A DNA stretch of 50,871 nt, from contig CALMJT010000058.1 in the NCBI GenBank assembly GCA_937864365.1, forward strand, positions 1 to 50,871, in the 5' to 3' direction. This DNA is from an uncultured Alteromonadales bacterium. Its GTDB lineage: Bacteria; Pseudomonadota; Gammaproteobacteria; Pseudomonadales; Cellvibrionaceae. Positions 1 through 8,319 of this stretch are shown piece by piece. A program made the position numbers and the translations under genes. Position 1 is the first letter of the stretch; each line of letters opens with the position of its first letter. Under the pieces are notes generated by a model, which was not told where the DNA came from, did not search any database, and saw only the letters and a program-made list of their open reading frames with translations.

Positions 1-51
1 TTTCAATTTCTGTCCTCTGATTAAATCATGGATGAGTTAATCAGAGGTTCC
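1..51 (-). mobile_element. Partial copy of the MITE-like element, cut by the window edge
   Basis: This is the left-end hairpin of the dispersed element in reverse orientation. It has the arms CTCTGATTAA and TTAATCAGAG around a short loop, the outer end GAGGTTCC, and then TA at 52-53. The rest lies outside the window. It matches the ends of the intact copies at 8377-8528 and 13661-13812. From 54 to 322 I see no gene, only AT-rich DNA. Confidence 0.8.
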
Positions 52-322
52 TATATTGTATTCATCGGTGAATTACAGAGAGCTGTGCAATGGTTCTGAA
101 AGATAATTTTGTACAAATAATTCATTAAACAAATTATTCGATATCGAAAAAATTAAACATGCGAATGCACGATGGAAAATGTTTACGGTTTTTATTGAGA
201 AGTATTAAGGTGGGAAGTGTTAAAGCCGTAAAACAGACTATTAAGAACTGTTTTACGGTTGATGCTTCATACAAATTGCATGAAGTTACAGGCGGGTGTA
301 CTTACCGATGATATTTACCGGC

Positions 323-547
323 CTAGGCAAATACCTTGCGAATTTCGTTCACTAATAATTGGCCAACATTTTGTAAATGAGAAGTGTGGTGATCAACTTC
401 TTCTAAATACATTTCTAGGTGATCAATCGCCTCGTGTTGTTCTTGCTGTTCTAACTGCTCCAGCTTTTGGTTTAATTCCTTTAACGTTGCTTCAAGGTTT
501 TGAATTCTTTCTTGCAGCTCTTGCTTTTGCGATTGTATAGAGTCCAT
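323..547 (-). CDS. Small coiled-coil protein, 74 aa
   Basis: A short, highly charged, Gln/Glu/Leu-rich protein. Residues 4-45 form an almost uninterrupted heptad-like coiled coil (repeated LEQLEQQEQ-type spacing), and the C-terminus is more mixed. SlyX is similar in size and composition, but I do not see its typical sequence, so I leave it unnamed. It starts with ATG only 20 bp downstream of the end of the Na+/phosphate cotransporter gene on the same strand, so the two are probably co-transcribed. No signal peptide or membrane segment is visible. Function unknown. Confidence 0.6.
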   Translation of the reverse strand: MDSIQSQKQELQERIQNLEATLKELNQKLEQLEQQEQHEAIDHLEMYLEEVDHHTSHLQNVGQLLVNEIRKVFA

Positions 548-567
548 TGCATCGACCTTTATTTTGT

Positions 568-1734
568 TTATCCGCCAACAAGTTTGCTGCCAATAATTAA
601 AATTGCCGGAATAACTATAAATACTGTCAAAATATAAACAGCGATATACAGTCTATTTTTTACGGCCAAGGCAGCAAGCCAGTTAGCACAGTTTAACGGT
701 ACTTCGCGCAGCATAGGTATGCCGTAGATCAGAACTACGCCGATTAAATTGTAAAACAAGTGCACAAGCGCGATTTCCATCGCAAAAACAGCATTAGCAC
801 CGGTCACAGCGGTAGCCGCTAATAAACCGGTAATACAGGTTCCAATATTTGCCCCAAGAGTAAAAGGATAAATCTGACGTAATGAAAACACGCCAGAACC
901 GGCCAGAGGGACGATAAGGCTGGTGGTTGTAGATGAAGACTGAACCAACACTGTCATTAATGTGCCCGAAAAAATTCCGGTTACTGGGCCGCGACCAACG
1001 GCGGAGTGCAACACTTCTTTAGCGCGACCAACCATCAATACTTTCAATAATTTTCCAATGTAGGTAATTGACGCAAAAATCAAGACCACACCAAGAACAA
1101 TCGTGATCACACCGGCAAAGGTTGATGATAGAGGTGAAAGAATATCTTTAAGCAGATGAACCGGTGGCCCGACCAGCGTTTTCATAAAATTAAGGCCGCT
1201 CATTGATACTGATTCGCTACCCACTAACATTTTGGCAAAAAAAGCACCTATGTGATCTAAAAGACCAAACATGATTTCAAGCGGTAAAAAAATCAGCACG
1301 CATAAAACATTAAAGAAGTCGTGCACGGTTGCAGCTGCAAAGGCGCGTCGGAACTCTTCACCTTGTTTGATGTGGCCAAGGCTGACAATAGTATTGGTGA
1401 TAGTTGTGCCGATGTTTGCGCCCATTACCATAGGAATGGCGACGCTGACGGGCATGCCACCGGCAACTAAACCCACAATAATGGATGTTACGGTACTGGA
1501 CGACTGAATTAACGCGGTGGTGATCGTACCGATAACCAAGCCAGTGATTGGGTTGCTGGCGAATTCAAATAATTCTTTTGCACTGGCACCGGCTGCTTGC
1601 TTAAAACCGCCACCAATTAATGAAACTGCAACTAACAATAAGTAAACGAGAGCGGCCACCAACAACCAGTTTTGCCAGTTACGTTGGGTATACTCAGTTT
1701 GGGGTAATGACGTGGCGGAGGTATTGATTGTCAT
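568..1734 (-). CDS. Na+/phosphate cotransporter family protein (NptA/PF02690 type)
   Basis: Integral membrane protein of 388 aa that probably imports inorganic phosphate with sodium. The family signature is visible as two inverted-repeat halves. Each half has a QSSS motif followed by a GANIGT motif: residues 77-80 and 105-110 in the first, 265-268 and 294-299 in the second. About eight hydrophobic segments are evident. The C-terminal PhoU-like domain found in some relatives is absent, as in the short NptA form. A small coiled-coil gene follows closely. The PhoBR genes about 16 kb away make phosphate control plausible, but I see no Pho box directly upstream. Family assignment is firm; substrate is inferred. 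Confidence 0.88.
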   Translation of the reverse strand: MTINTSATSLPQTEYTQRNWQNWLLVAALVYLLLVAVSLIGGGFKQAAGASAKELFEFASNPITGLVIGTITTALIQSSSTVTSIIVGLVAGGMPVSVAIPMVMGANIGTTITNTIVSLGHIKQGEEFRRAFAAATVHDFFNVLCVLIFLPLEIMFGLLDHIGAFFAKMLVGSESVSMSGLNFMKTLVGPPVHLLKDILSPLSSTFAGVITIVLGVVLIFASITYIGKLLKVLMVGRAKEVLHSAVGRGPVTGIFSGTLMTVLVQSSSTTTSLIVPLAGSGVFSLRQIYPFTLGANIGTCITGLLAATAVTGANAVFAMEIALVHLFYNLIGVVLIYGIPMLREVPLNCANWLAALAVKNRLYIAVYILTVFIVIPAILIIGSKLVGG

Positions 1735-2259
1735 AAAATGAGATCTTTTTGAGAGATTTACGAAGTAAAACGCCTACCGCTGCTATTTTGTGTCGTTTTT
1801 GTGACAGATTTATGACGAGACTCAAAAGAAACGGGAGAATCTGTAAATTTTTCTCCAATATCGATCTTTTATTGTTTATGAGTACCAAAGCGGTGCGTTT
1901 TCTTTCAAAGTTGAGTTTTCCAGTAAACTTTATTTTACAGAATGAACGGTAAAAACTGCCGTAAAAGTACGGCAGGGTTAGTTTTTGGTTTGCTAAATAA
2001 CATAAATGATATGTTTTACTGCCCGAAGATTTCAGACCGTAAAAAAAGATTTTGGCGAGGAGTCATCGAATTTCTGTGTTGTACTTTGGTGCAAAAAATC
2101 TCGAACTGAGCTGTGCTACCCAGTGCTCGCAATTGTGTTCTTGAGCTCTGAATATATACCGAGGGCGCAACTGAGGTTTAAAAAAGTAACTCCGCCCAAG
2201 GTGAGCAGAGTTACCGGTGACTATTAAAAATGAACGCAGAAATTTGCCGAAAAGTAAGA
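1735..2259. other. Intergenic region without a convincing gene
   Basis: These 525 bp hold only short open frames with no recognisable protein character. I see no RNA gene, repeat copy or clear terminator here. Confidence 0.5.
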
Positions 2260-3531
2260 CTAATTTCCGAGTTGTTCTAGCTGACGAGTGGCTGCTTGTC
2301 CTAACTCTCCGCCAACCTGCTGAACCGCAGTAAAGTTTTGGCGAGCTTCGACAATGTTACCTAAATTGGCGTTGCTCAGACCTAAGTAATAGGTCGCGTA
2401 AGCCGTTGGCAACCATTGATTACTTTGTAGCAGGTCAGACCGGGCCGCGGCGTATTCTTTTTGATCAACAGAAATAATGCCTCGGTACAGATAGGGCGCA
2501 AAGTATTCGTTGTTTAAGCTAATCGCTTTATTAAACGACGTTTTCGCTGCGGCTTCGTTTTTCAATTCGGTTTGTAACTGGCCTTTGGTCGTCCAGAACA
2601 AAGCTTCTTTAGGTTGTTTCGCAATGGCTTGTTCAACTTTTGCTAAGGCGCCTTGATAATCTTTAGCGCCCGCGAGTTTTAATGCCTCGGTGTGCAAATC
2701 GTAGGCGGGTTTATCTTTACGAATCTGGGACATAGCGCGATCAAAGGCTGCTTTGTTGCGGGTACCGTCAGACATACTACGTGCCTTTTCTAAGTTAGCC
2801 GCAACACGCTTTTGTGACGGTGGGTGACTTTGAAAAAAAGCTTGTAAGGCGCTGGTGTTTTGACCTTCTGAGAGCTTCACAAAGGTCTGTTGCAATTCAA
2901 CCGCACCCATTGGCTCGTATCCAACACGACCCATGTAATCCATGCCATAGCGGTCGGCTTCGAGCTCTTGGCCTTGGCCATATTGGGCCGTAAAAGCCGA
3001 TGCACCCAAAGCCACGCCCTGCTGAGTTAAGGCGCCATAACCATAGCTCTCACCTACTGCCTGAATTAAAGAACCTAAACCACCGAGAATGGTTGATTGG
3101 CTTTGCTGAGTGGCACCGTGTCTGGCTGCGGCGTGAACAATTTCGTGGCCCAAAACTGCTGCGAGTTGCGATTCATCTTCTAATTCGTAAAGCAGGCCCC
3201 GGTTGATGGCAATCTTGCCACCCGGCAACGCCCAAGCGTTTGGCACATCGTTATTTAACACTACGAATTCGTAAGGCAAGTCTGGTCGATCACTAACGCG
3301 CGCCAGTTTTTGACCCACCGAAGAAATATACGCGTTGAGATTTGGGTCAACAGTGTATTCGCCACCCTGGCTTTGTTGGCTGGGAACATACTGTTGCTCG
3401 CCGATGGCAATCTCGTCAGCACGAGACAACAAACTAAATTGGCTTTGTCCTGTGACAGGGTTCGTGGTACAGCCATGCAGTGCTGGCAACACCGCTATCA
3501 TACCAATAGCAATACGTTTGGATAATTTCAC
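2260..3531 (-). CDS. M48 family metalloprotease lipoprotein with TPR repeats (BepA-like)
   Basis: Periplasmic zinc protease of 423 aa. An N-terminal lipoprotein signal ends in LHGC, with the lipidated Cys at residue 21. The zinc site is HEIVH at 129-133, with the third ligand in the EADRYG motif (Glu191), as in peptidase family M48. From about residue 275 there are TPR-like helical repeats. This architecture is that of BepA (YfgC), which maintains outer-membrane protein assembly and LPS-transport components, so a similar envelope quality-control role is likely. It is transcribed alone; the gene beyond its start is on the opposite strand. Confidence 0.9.
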   Translation of the reverse strand: MKLSKRIAIGMIAVLPALHGCTTNPVTGQSQFSLLSRADEIAIGEQQYVPSQQSQGGEYTVDPNLNAYISSVGQKLARVSDRPDLPYEFVVLNNDVPNAWALPGGKIAINRGLLYELEDESQLAAVLGHEIVHAAARHGATQQSQSTILGGLGSLIQAVGESYGYGALTQQGVALGASAFTAQYGQGQELEADRYGMDYMGRVGYEPMGAVELQQTFVKLSEGQNTSALQAFFQSHPPSQKRVAANLEKARSMSDGTRNKAAFDRAMSQIRKDKPAYDLHTEALKLAGAKDYQGALAKVEQAIAKQPKEALFWTTKGQLQTELKNEAAAKTSFNKAISLNNEYFAPYLYRGIISVDQKEYAAARSDLLQSNQWLPTAYATYYLGLSNANLGNIVEARQNFTAVQQVGGELGQAATRQLEQLGN

Positions 3532-3728
3532 AAGAACTTCCTCTTACTATGAATTTACGCACTGAATAATATATTGATTAATAAAATCGGCTTAAGCTGC
3601 CGTTTAATCCATTCGGGTTGCACCTATCGACTGCAAAATAGGTCGTTTGTGCCCTGCACCCGGAGTGCCGTTATAATAACGCCAAACACCGTCTATAACC
3701 CAAGATAACGAAACATTGGCCAAATAAA

Positions 3729-4202
3729 ATGCAAGCTCTGCAAGTAATAGAAATGTACGCCGGAACACGTCCCGACGGCGAAACCGTGGTTGAAAAGCTG
3801 CGTGTAACCATTAACGATGACGACAGCTGCCAACTAGTGACATCGCCTGCGTTTGTGCAAGGGCTAGCGAGAGGCGACACCATCAAACGCGATGGTGACT
3901 CTTTTGAGCTGGTCAAGCGCTCGGGCAATTTATGCATTCGTGTTTATGCTGAAAATGCCGAACGATTCGCCGAAGAATTAACCTCTGGTATCGAGAAGCT
4001 CGGTGGTGAGCTGGATATCGAGTCACCACGACTGTTGGTGTACAGCATTCACGTGTCTTGTGGCTTTAATGCCATAGAAGACATGCTGAATAAATACATT
4101 GGCGAGCATTCCGGTAGTGTTTGGCGTTACGGCAATGTCTACAGTCCAGAAGATGGCACAACGCCACTCAATTGGTGGAATGAAATTTTAAAGCCGGAAT
4201 AA
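3729..4202 (+). CDS. DUF4265 domain-containing protein, 157 aa
   Basis: Soluble protein of unknown function resembling the DUF4265 family. The N-terminal half carries the family-like stretch [17 protein letters not shown] (about residues 37-53), a small beta-rich region with a conserved 'GLARGD' turn. The C-terminal half has a ferredoxin-like alternation ending in a Trp-rich tail. It lies 40 bp upstream of yaaA on the same strand, so the two may be co-transcribed, but the shared context does not reveal a function. The ATG start has only a weak ribosome-binding site. Confidence 0.7.
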   Translation: MQALQVIEMYAGTRPDGETVVEKLRVTINDDDSCQLVTSPAFVQGLARGDTIKRDGDSFELVKRSGNLCIRVYAENAERFAEELTSGIEKLGGELDIESPRLLVYSIHVSCGFNAIEDMLNKYIGEHSGSVWRYGNVYSPEDGTTPLNWWNEILKPE

Positions 4203-4242
4203 ATCCGCTTTATTTTGCAACAAACAAGACAATGGCTTTGAT

Positions 4243-5019
4243 ATGTTAATGGTAATTTCGCCAGCAAAAACGCTGGACTATGAAACCGCACCGGTCACCA
4301 AAACCGCAACCCAACCGAGTTTTCTTGATGACAGCGAAGTGTTAATCGAAGACCTCCGTAAACTTGCGCCCCAAGATATTTCAAACCTAATGAGCATTAG
4401 CGACAAGCTAGGCGTTTTAAACTTTGATCGCTTTCAAGCGTGGTCGCAACCTTTCGATAAAACCAACGCCAAACAGGCCGTGCTGGCGTTTAAAGGCGAT
4501 GTATACACAGGCTTAGAAGCCGAAACCTTTGGCAAAGAAGAATTTAGTTTTGCGCAAAAACATCTGCGAATCTTATCGGGCTTATACGGTGTATTGCGCC
4601 CACTCGATTTAATGCAAGCCTACCGACTTGAAATGGGCACCAAATTCGAAAACCAACGCGGCAAAAACCTCTACGAATTTTGGGGCGATAAAGTCACCGA
4701 GGCGCTTAACGAACAACTGAAAACCCTTAAAAGCCAAACACTGGTTAACCTCGCCTCTAACGAATACTTTAAAGTAGTCAATAAAAAAGTGCTGAATGCC
4801 GACATTATTACCCCAACCTTTAAAGACTTAAAAAATGGCGAGTATAAAATTATCAGCTTTTACGCCAAAAAAGCTCGTGGCCTAATGAGCGCCTGGGCCA
4901 TACGCCACGGTATTACCCAAGCACAAGATCTAAAAGGGTTTGATAGCAATGGCTACGTTTACAACGAAGGCCTAAGCAAAGGCAACACCTGGGTATTTAC
5001 GCGAGATGTTGCGCAATAA
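4243..5019 (+). CDS. yaaA: Peroxide stress protein YaaA
   Basis: The 258 residues equal the E. coli YaaA length, and the start [14 protein letters not shown] is the family signature. Further conserved blocks are the [12 protein letters not shown] region (near residue 112) and the C-terminal FDSNGYVYN segment. YaaA (DUF328/UPF0246) lowers free intracellular iron during hydrogen-peroxide stress and binds DNA. In E. coli it is under OxyR control, and an oxyR gene occurs at 24.9 kb here. It is followed directly by a perfect-arm palindrome (5041-5072) that could end its transcript. Confidence 0.95.
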   Translation: MLMVISPAKTLDYETAPVTKTATQPSFLDDSEVLIEDLRKLAPQDISNLMSISDKLGVLNFDRFQAWSQPFDKTNAKQAVLAFKGDVYTGLEAETFGKEEFSFAQKHLRILSGLYGVLRPLDLMQAYRLEMGTKFENQRGKNLYEFWGDKVTEALNEQLKTLKSQTLVNLASNEYFKVVNKKVLNADIITPTFKDLKNGEYKIISFYAKKARGLMSAWAIRHGITQAQDLKGFDSNGYVYNEGLSKGNTWVFTRDVAQ

Positions 5020-5040
5020 CAGGTCTTATTTATTTGATTA

Positions 5041-5072
5041 TAGGAAACTCTAGATTAATCAGAGTTTCCTAT
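5041..5072. repeat. TA-flanked solo palindrome of the MITE family
   Basis: GGAAACTCT and AGAGTTTCC arms surround a 9-bp centre that contains GATTAATC. TA flanks both sides. It is identical in layout to the right-end hairpin of the 152-bp element, but the rest of the element is missing. Lying 21 bp after yaaA, it can fold in RNA and may act as a terminator or transcript stabiliser. Confidence 0.75.
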
Positions 5073-5130
5073 AAAAATATGTATATTAATTTTGGGTAAA
5101 CATCAAAAACCCAATTAAGCGAGGTAATTT

Positions 5131-5724
5131 GTGTCAACAGAAAAACCAATTTCTAACGCCAGCATTAATAACCGTGAACCGATTTTTAATCATCTTCAAC
5201 GATTATTAACCGAAACGAAAAACCTCTTAGAAATTGGCTCTGGCACCGGCCAGCACGCGGTTTATTTTGCTGGAGAATTACCGCATCTGCGTTGGCACAC
5301 CTCAGACCTTGCCGTAAATCACCCCGGCATTAACTTATGGCTGGATGAATACACCGGTAACAATATCGAACGGCCTTTCGAGCTAGACGTAAACGGCGGT
5401 TGGCCGGAATTAACAGTAGATGCCATCTACACCGCCAACACCCTTCACATAATGAGCTTTGACTCGGTAAAACAATTCTTTGCAGGCCTGCCCAACGTAC
5501 TTGGCGACAACGCCCAATTAATCATCTACGGCCCGTTTAAATACAACGGCGAATTCACCACACCCAGTAACGCCAAATTTGATTTATGGCTCAAAGACCA
5601 AAACCCCGTTAGCGGCATCCGCGATATAGAAGCCATACAAGAACTCGCTGCAAAAATTGGCCTCACGCTCAAAGAAGATAACGCCATGCCTGCGAATAAT
5701 CAGTTGCTGGTTTTTACTAAATAA
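5131..5724 (+). CDS. DUF938 SAM-dependent methyltransferase
   Basis: Class I methyltransferase fold of 197 aa. The SAM-binding motif I, LLEIGSGTGQHAVYFA, is near residues 31-46; an acidic residue follows the next strand (HTSDL), and a later motif reads YTANTLHIM. DUF938 proteins are widespread in gammaproteobacteria, and their substrate is unknown to me. It begins with GTG preceded by GAGG (GAGGTAATTT). The solo palindrome separates it from yaaA, so it probably has its own transcript. A copy of the dispersed element follows the stop codon. Confidence 0.85.
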   Translation: MSTEKPISNASINNREPIFNHLQRLLTETKNLLEIGSGTGQHAVYFAGELPHLRWHTSDLAVNHPGINLWLDEYTGNNIERPFELDVNGGWPELTVDAIYTANTLHIMSFDSVKQFFAGLPNVLGDNAQLIIYGPFKYNGEFTTPSNAKFDLWLKDQNPVSGIRDIEAIQELAAKIGLTLKEDNAMPANNQLLVFTK

Positions 5725-5735
5725 TAAATTAACAA

Positions 5736-5880
5736 AGGAGCCTCTGATTAACTCTGCTATGATTTAATCAGAGGGAAAAAACTGGATTCCAATCACTTCA
5801 AGATTTTAATTACATACCGTTCCTAAAATCGGTCACGTATCAATGAATCACAGGAAATTTTAGGTTAATCGGAGTCTTCT
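5736..5880 (+). mobile_element. MITE-like element, diverged copy
   Basis: The left end AGGAGCCTCTGATTAACTC, the left hairpin ending TTTAATCAGAGG, the inner block ATTCCAATCACTTC and the right end GGTTAATCGGAGT are all recognisable, in the order and spacing of the 152-bp copies. The central GACACA hairpin has decayed to GGTCACGTATCAATGAATC. Confidence 0.75.
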
Positions 5881-5939
5881 GGATTAAAAATAATTCGATG
5901 ATATTAATTTATTTGTTCATTAATTTGTATTTTTCGTTT

Positions 5940-6284
5940 TTAATTTTTTATGATCTTGCCGAATTTTTTACAGAACCACTTTACAGCTTCGGGTGAAATA
6001 TCTATTGCGTTTTCGTTATATTCGCCCGTTTCCTCGTCGTACCAAGTTATGTTATATCTACCCACGGCTTGCATAAATAAATTTTTGTTAAGTAGTCTAT
6101 TAAAGACTTCTCCTGCATCTGGCGATGAAATTATTGGCAGAAAATCCAGATTGTAAATCGATACGTTTAAGTCTTCCTCAAACCAAATTTGAAGGATGTA
6201 CCCATCGATATATTCAACTTTCAGTATGCCTTTTTCAATAATTACGTTGTTGGAGCTAAGGTAAGCTTCTAATTCATTCCACAT
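5940..6284 (-). CDS. DUF2442-like protein, 114 aa
   Basis: Small acidic protein. The middle (residues 21-95) follows the DUF2442 pattern: a beta strand with 'YILQIWFEED', an aromatic/aspartate segment before 'FLPII', a 'FNRLLNKNLF' helix, and 'NAIDISPEAV' near the end. DUF2442 genes often sit directly beside DUF4160 genes. Here the DUF4160-like remnant lies immediately upstream on the same strand, which supports the call. The pair is sometimes discussed as toxin-antitoxin-like, but no activity is established to my knowledge. Translation starts with ATG after a GAGGAAA ribosome-binding site that overlaps the upstream stop codon. Confidence 0.55.
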   Translation of the reverse strand: MWNELEAYLSSNNVIIEKGILKVEYIDGYILQIWFEEDLNVSIYNLDFLPIISSPDAGEVFNRLLNKNLFMQAVGRYNITWYDEETGEYNENAIDISPEAVKWFCKKFGKIIKN

Positions 6285-6293
6285 ATATTTTCC

Positions 6294-6518
6294 TCATCCT
6301 ACTATCCGCACTGGAATTCGTCTCTGAGCATTATTCCATTGAATAAATAGATCAGATTCGTGCACCTCAACCCATGCTTCAATCAATCTTTTCAGTTTGT
6401 TAGGGAGTTGCTTTCCCGGTTGAAGCCATTGTCTTGTCTTGATGTCTATTCTGTAACTACTAACATCTTGCTGGCATTTAACCAGAAAATAGGTGGAGGT
6501 TATCTTAAGGCTTTTTAT
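6294..6518 (-). pseudogene. DUF4160-like remnant lacking a start
   Basis: An open frame of 74 codons with no usable start codon after the preceding in-frame TAG (6519-6521). Its C-terminal half reads KQLPNKLKRLIEAWVEVHE, then 'LFIQWNNAQRR'. This is the usual end of DUF4160 proteins: a Leu-Pro turn, then a helix W-x-x-x-H, then an x-W-x-x-A segment. The N-terminal beta strands of the family are missing or unrecognisable, so the gene appears broken. Its TGA stop overlaps the ribosome-binding site of the DUF2442-like gene, the spacing expected of an original two-gene operon. Confidence 0.5.
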
Positions 6519-6552
6519 CTATATCGGTAGAATTACATTTTTTTAAAAAGAG

Positions 6553-7176
6553 TTAATTTGGCCATTCTTGGTTAATGTGGCCGTTTTTATAGATTCCCAT
6601 TTTTTCTAAGAAAAGAATCGCTGGCTGATACTCATGTATTATTGCAGCGCTGGCGAGTGATCTAAATTTTTTTACATTAGTGATTTTTTTTGTGCGTTTA
6701 TCGACGCCTTGCATACCGTAAAGAAACATGCCATGTAGGTTTCCTGACTCAGCGGAAAGTTTTAACCATTTTTCCGACGCTAATTCAGCTTTGCGACTAT
6801 TTTCTAAAGGATCAGGCGAATCTTGAGCTAAAATAGAGGATAAGATCGCATAGTCTATAGGGGCTTCGCCTTTGCCGGTTTTGGCTTCTGGTAATATCAG
6901 TTCGGCAATTTTTTGCATTATTTTAAGGTCATCTTCATCAGCCTCATAAATGCCAAATACGTAATAAGCATCGAATTTATATCTAGGTAAGTAGTGCTCT
7001 CTAAGTGCTCTGGCGTAAATAAACTTCTCTAAAGAAGTGTTTAATTTACTTTCATCGCATAGCTCTAAAATGGATTTTGTGTCTATACGGTCAATTGAAT
7101 CTTTGCAGGTCAATTCATCTGCTACAGTAATTGCAGATAGCAGCGAAGTAAGTGATGCCAAAACAAATGATTTCAT
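6553..7176 (-). CDS. Exported hypothetical protein, 207 aa
   Basis: An N-terminal Sec signal peptide (about residues 1-19, MKSFVLASLTSLLSAITVA, probable cleavage after VA) indicates a periplasmic protein. The rest is soluble and helical. The segment AELASEKWLKLSAESGNLHG (near 128-147), followed by 'MFLYGMQGVD', resembles a Sel1-like repeat, suggesting a scaffold or interaction protein. I do not recognise a specific family. It stands alone among decayed genes and element copies. An ATG start is used. Confidence 0.55.
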   Translation of the reverse strand: MKSFVLASLTSLLSAITVADELTCKDSIDRIDTKSILELCDESKLNTSLEKFIYARALREHYLPRYKFDAYYVFGIYEADEDDLKIMQKIAELILPEAKTGKGEAPIDYAILSSILAQDSPDPLENSRKAELASEKWLKLSAESGNLHGMFLYGMQGVDKRTKKITNVKKFRSLASAAIIHEYQPAILFLEKMGIYKNGHINQEWPN

Positions 7177-7221
7177 AATATTCTTTGAATGCTTAAATTT
7201 CTTAGCGATAAATTATACGAG

Positions 7222-7365
7222 CTTATGGCTAACTCAACCATGATTTAATCAGTAGTTAGATATTAAAAATTTGACTTGCAATTTATTCTCGTCTTTATCA
7301 ATCGCTGCCCCCGATATTAGAGGCACATTATTTTGTCGCTGAAATCTTTAGATTAATAGATATTA
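7222..7365 (+). repeat. Strongly decayed copy of the MITE-like element
   Basis: Pieces in the correct order are GGCTAACTCAACCATGATTT (left hairpin), AAAAATTTGACTTGCAATTT (inner block), GGCACATTATTTTGTCGCTG (central hairpin) and TTTAGATTAATAGA (right end). Identity to the intact copies is visibly lower than elsewhere, so this is an old copy. Confidence 0.55.
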
Positions 7366-7386
7366 ATGGAAGCTACAGTTTCTTAG

Positions 7387-7545
7387 TTAACTTTTTGAGT
7401 CAATTGGTTCTTTTATTAAGATAATATTATCAGGGCTATGAATGTCACCGATTACACACATTAAATCAGCTCCGCAAGAGTCGGATGTAATTGTCTCCTA
7501 TTCAAACTCAACTCTTGACTCACACCATGGGCATATATCGTTCAT
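7387..7545 (-). pseudogene. Small zinc-ribbon protein gene with an in-frame amber stop
   Basis: The frame starts MNDICPWCESRVEFE, is interrupted by TAG at 7498-7500, and continues ETITSDSCGADLMCVIGDIH to a TAA at 7387-7389, 52 codons in all plus the stop. A CPWC knuckle at residues 5-8 and a degraded second knuckle (S-D-S-C-G) mark a small zinc ribbon. The start has a good AGGA ribosome-binding site. One nonsense change (perhaps TGG to TAG) plus loss of a zinc ligand suggests a recently dead gene. Confidence 0.45.
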
Positions 7546-7566
7546 TTTTGGAATTCCTGTAATTTC

Positions 7567-7690
7567 TCATAAAAGGATTAGTGACCTTGATCGAAGAATT
7601 TCTAGTGGCTGAGGATTTTTCATTGTTTTTTTAATTTCTCTATTGGGTTTTTGTCTTTTCAAGTAGTTCTTTATATTGTTTGTTGTTCAT
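7567..7690 (-). pseudogene. Decayed short coding remnant
   Basis: Reading from ATG at 7688-7690 gives MNNKQYKELLEKTKTQ and then TAG. After a change of frame, a lysine-rich segment continues and ends NPQPLEILRSRSLILL with TGA at 7567-7569. The lysine-rich composition and codon use look coding, but stops and a frameshift break it. No family recognised; the call is tentative. Confidence 0.25.
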
Positions 7691-7743
7691 GGATGCTTAA
7701 AAAATTAGAATTTTAGGGAGGTCACTTTAACCTGATATAAGAG

Positions 7744-8199
7744 TTATTGTGATTTGATAAGGTCTTTTGTGCAATCAACAGATGGTTCGATGTAGACAAT
7801 ATCTCGAACAAATAGCCACTGGTGCGATGCTTCATTGCAAACTCTATAGCCTTTTTTTGACAGATAAACGTCTACAGAAAAATGTGAAAGATGAGGAATT
7901 ATAAGAGCCAAAACAACTCCTGAAATTGCTGATCTTGATATAAATTTCCCTTGTTTATCAGAGGCTGGTTTTCCACCCCAAAACTCTATAGCAATACCAA
8001 CTCCAAGTGATAGCAAACCAATACCGACTCCAAGCATATAATATGAGCCCTTATCGAATACAATTATTGGGCCTGTTATATGCAGAAAAAGAAAAAATAT
8101 CCGATAAAAAAACCACACTGTCGCGGATATTCCGCCTATTAAAAACAGTGGGGGTCCAATTGTTTTATTAAGTATTGAATATGGTTCTCTATTTTCCAT
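7744..8199 (-). CDS. Small membrane protein, 151 aa, possible immunity protein
   Basis: Three or four hydrophobic segments (about residues 14-36, 47-70 and 87-105) are followed by a short polar tail, 'KKGYRVCNEASHQW', then an acidic Cys-containing end. The GY-x-C tail plus the small multi-span body vaguely recalls DUF1240 proteins, but I cannot confirm that. A clear paralogue, split by an inserted element, lies 120 bp upstream on the same strand. Both lie downstream of a 232-aa protein with Gly/Ala-rich hydrophobic stretches. Duplicated small membrane proteins behind such a gene are typical of immunity proteins; this is inference. Confidence 0.55.
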   Translation of the reverse strand: MENREPYSILNKTIGPPLFLIGGISATVWFFYRIFFLFLHITGPIIVFDKGSYYMLGVGIGLLSLGVGIAIEFWGGKPASDKQGKFISRSAISGVVLALIIPHLSHFSVDVYLSKKGYRVCNEASHQWLFVRDIVYIEPSVDCTKDLIKSQ

Positions 8200-8319
8200 T
8201 TTATTTATTTAATATGATTTAAATTTTTTGGATGAATTATATCATTTAACTTAATTGTTATTGTTCTCGTAAACTGTGTTGCGAGGTGGTTTACTTTGTC
8301 TATGGTGCTGGAGGAGAAT

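Noticed and set aside
2006-2227. 73-codon plus-strand open frame in the gap before the M48 protease gene
   Set aside because: No protein-like pattern, weak start and no neighbour relation; probably chance.
7498-7500. In-frame TAG in the zinc-ribbon frame as a recoded (pyrrolysine-type) codon
   Set aside because: No recoding context is expected in this type of organism, and the second zinc knuckle is also damaged, so a dead gene is simpler.
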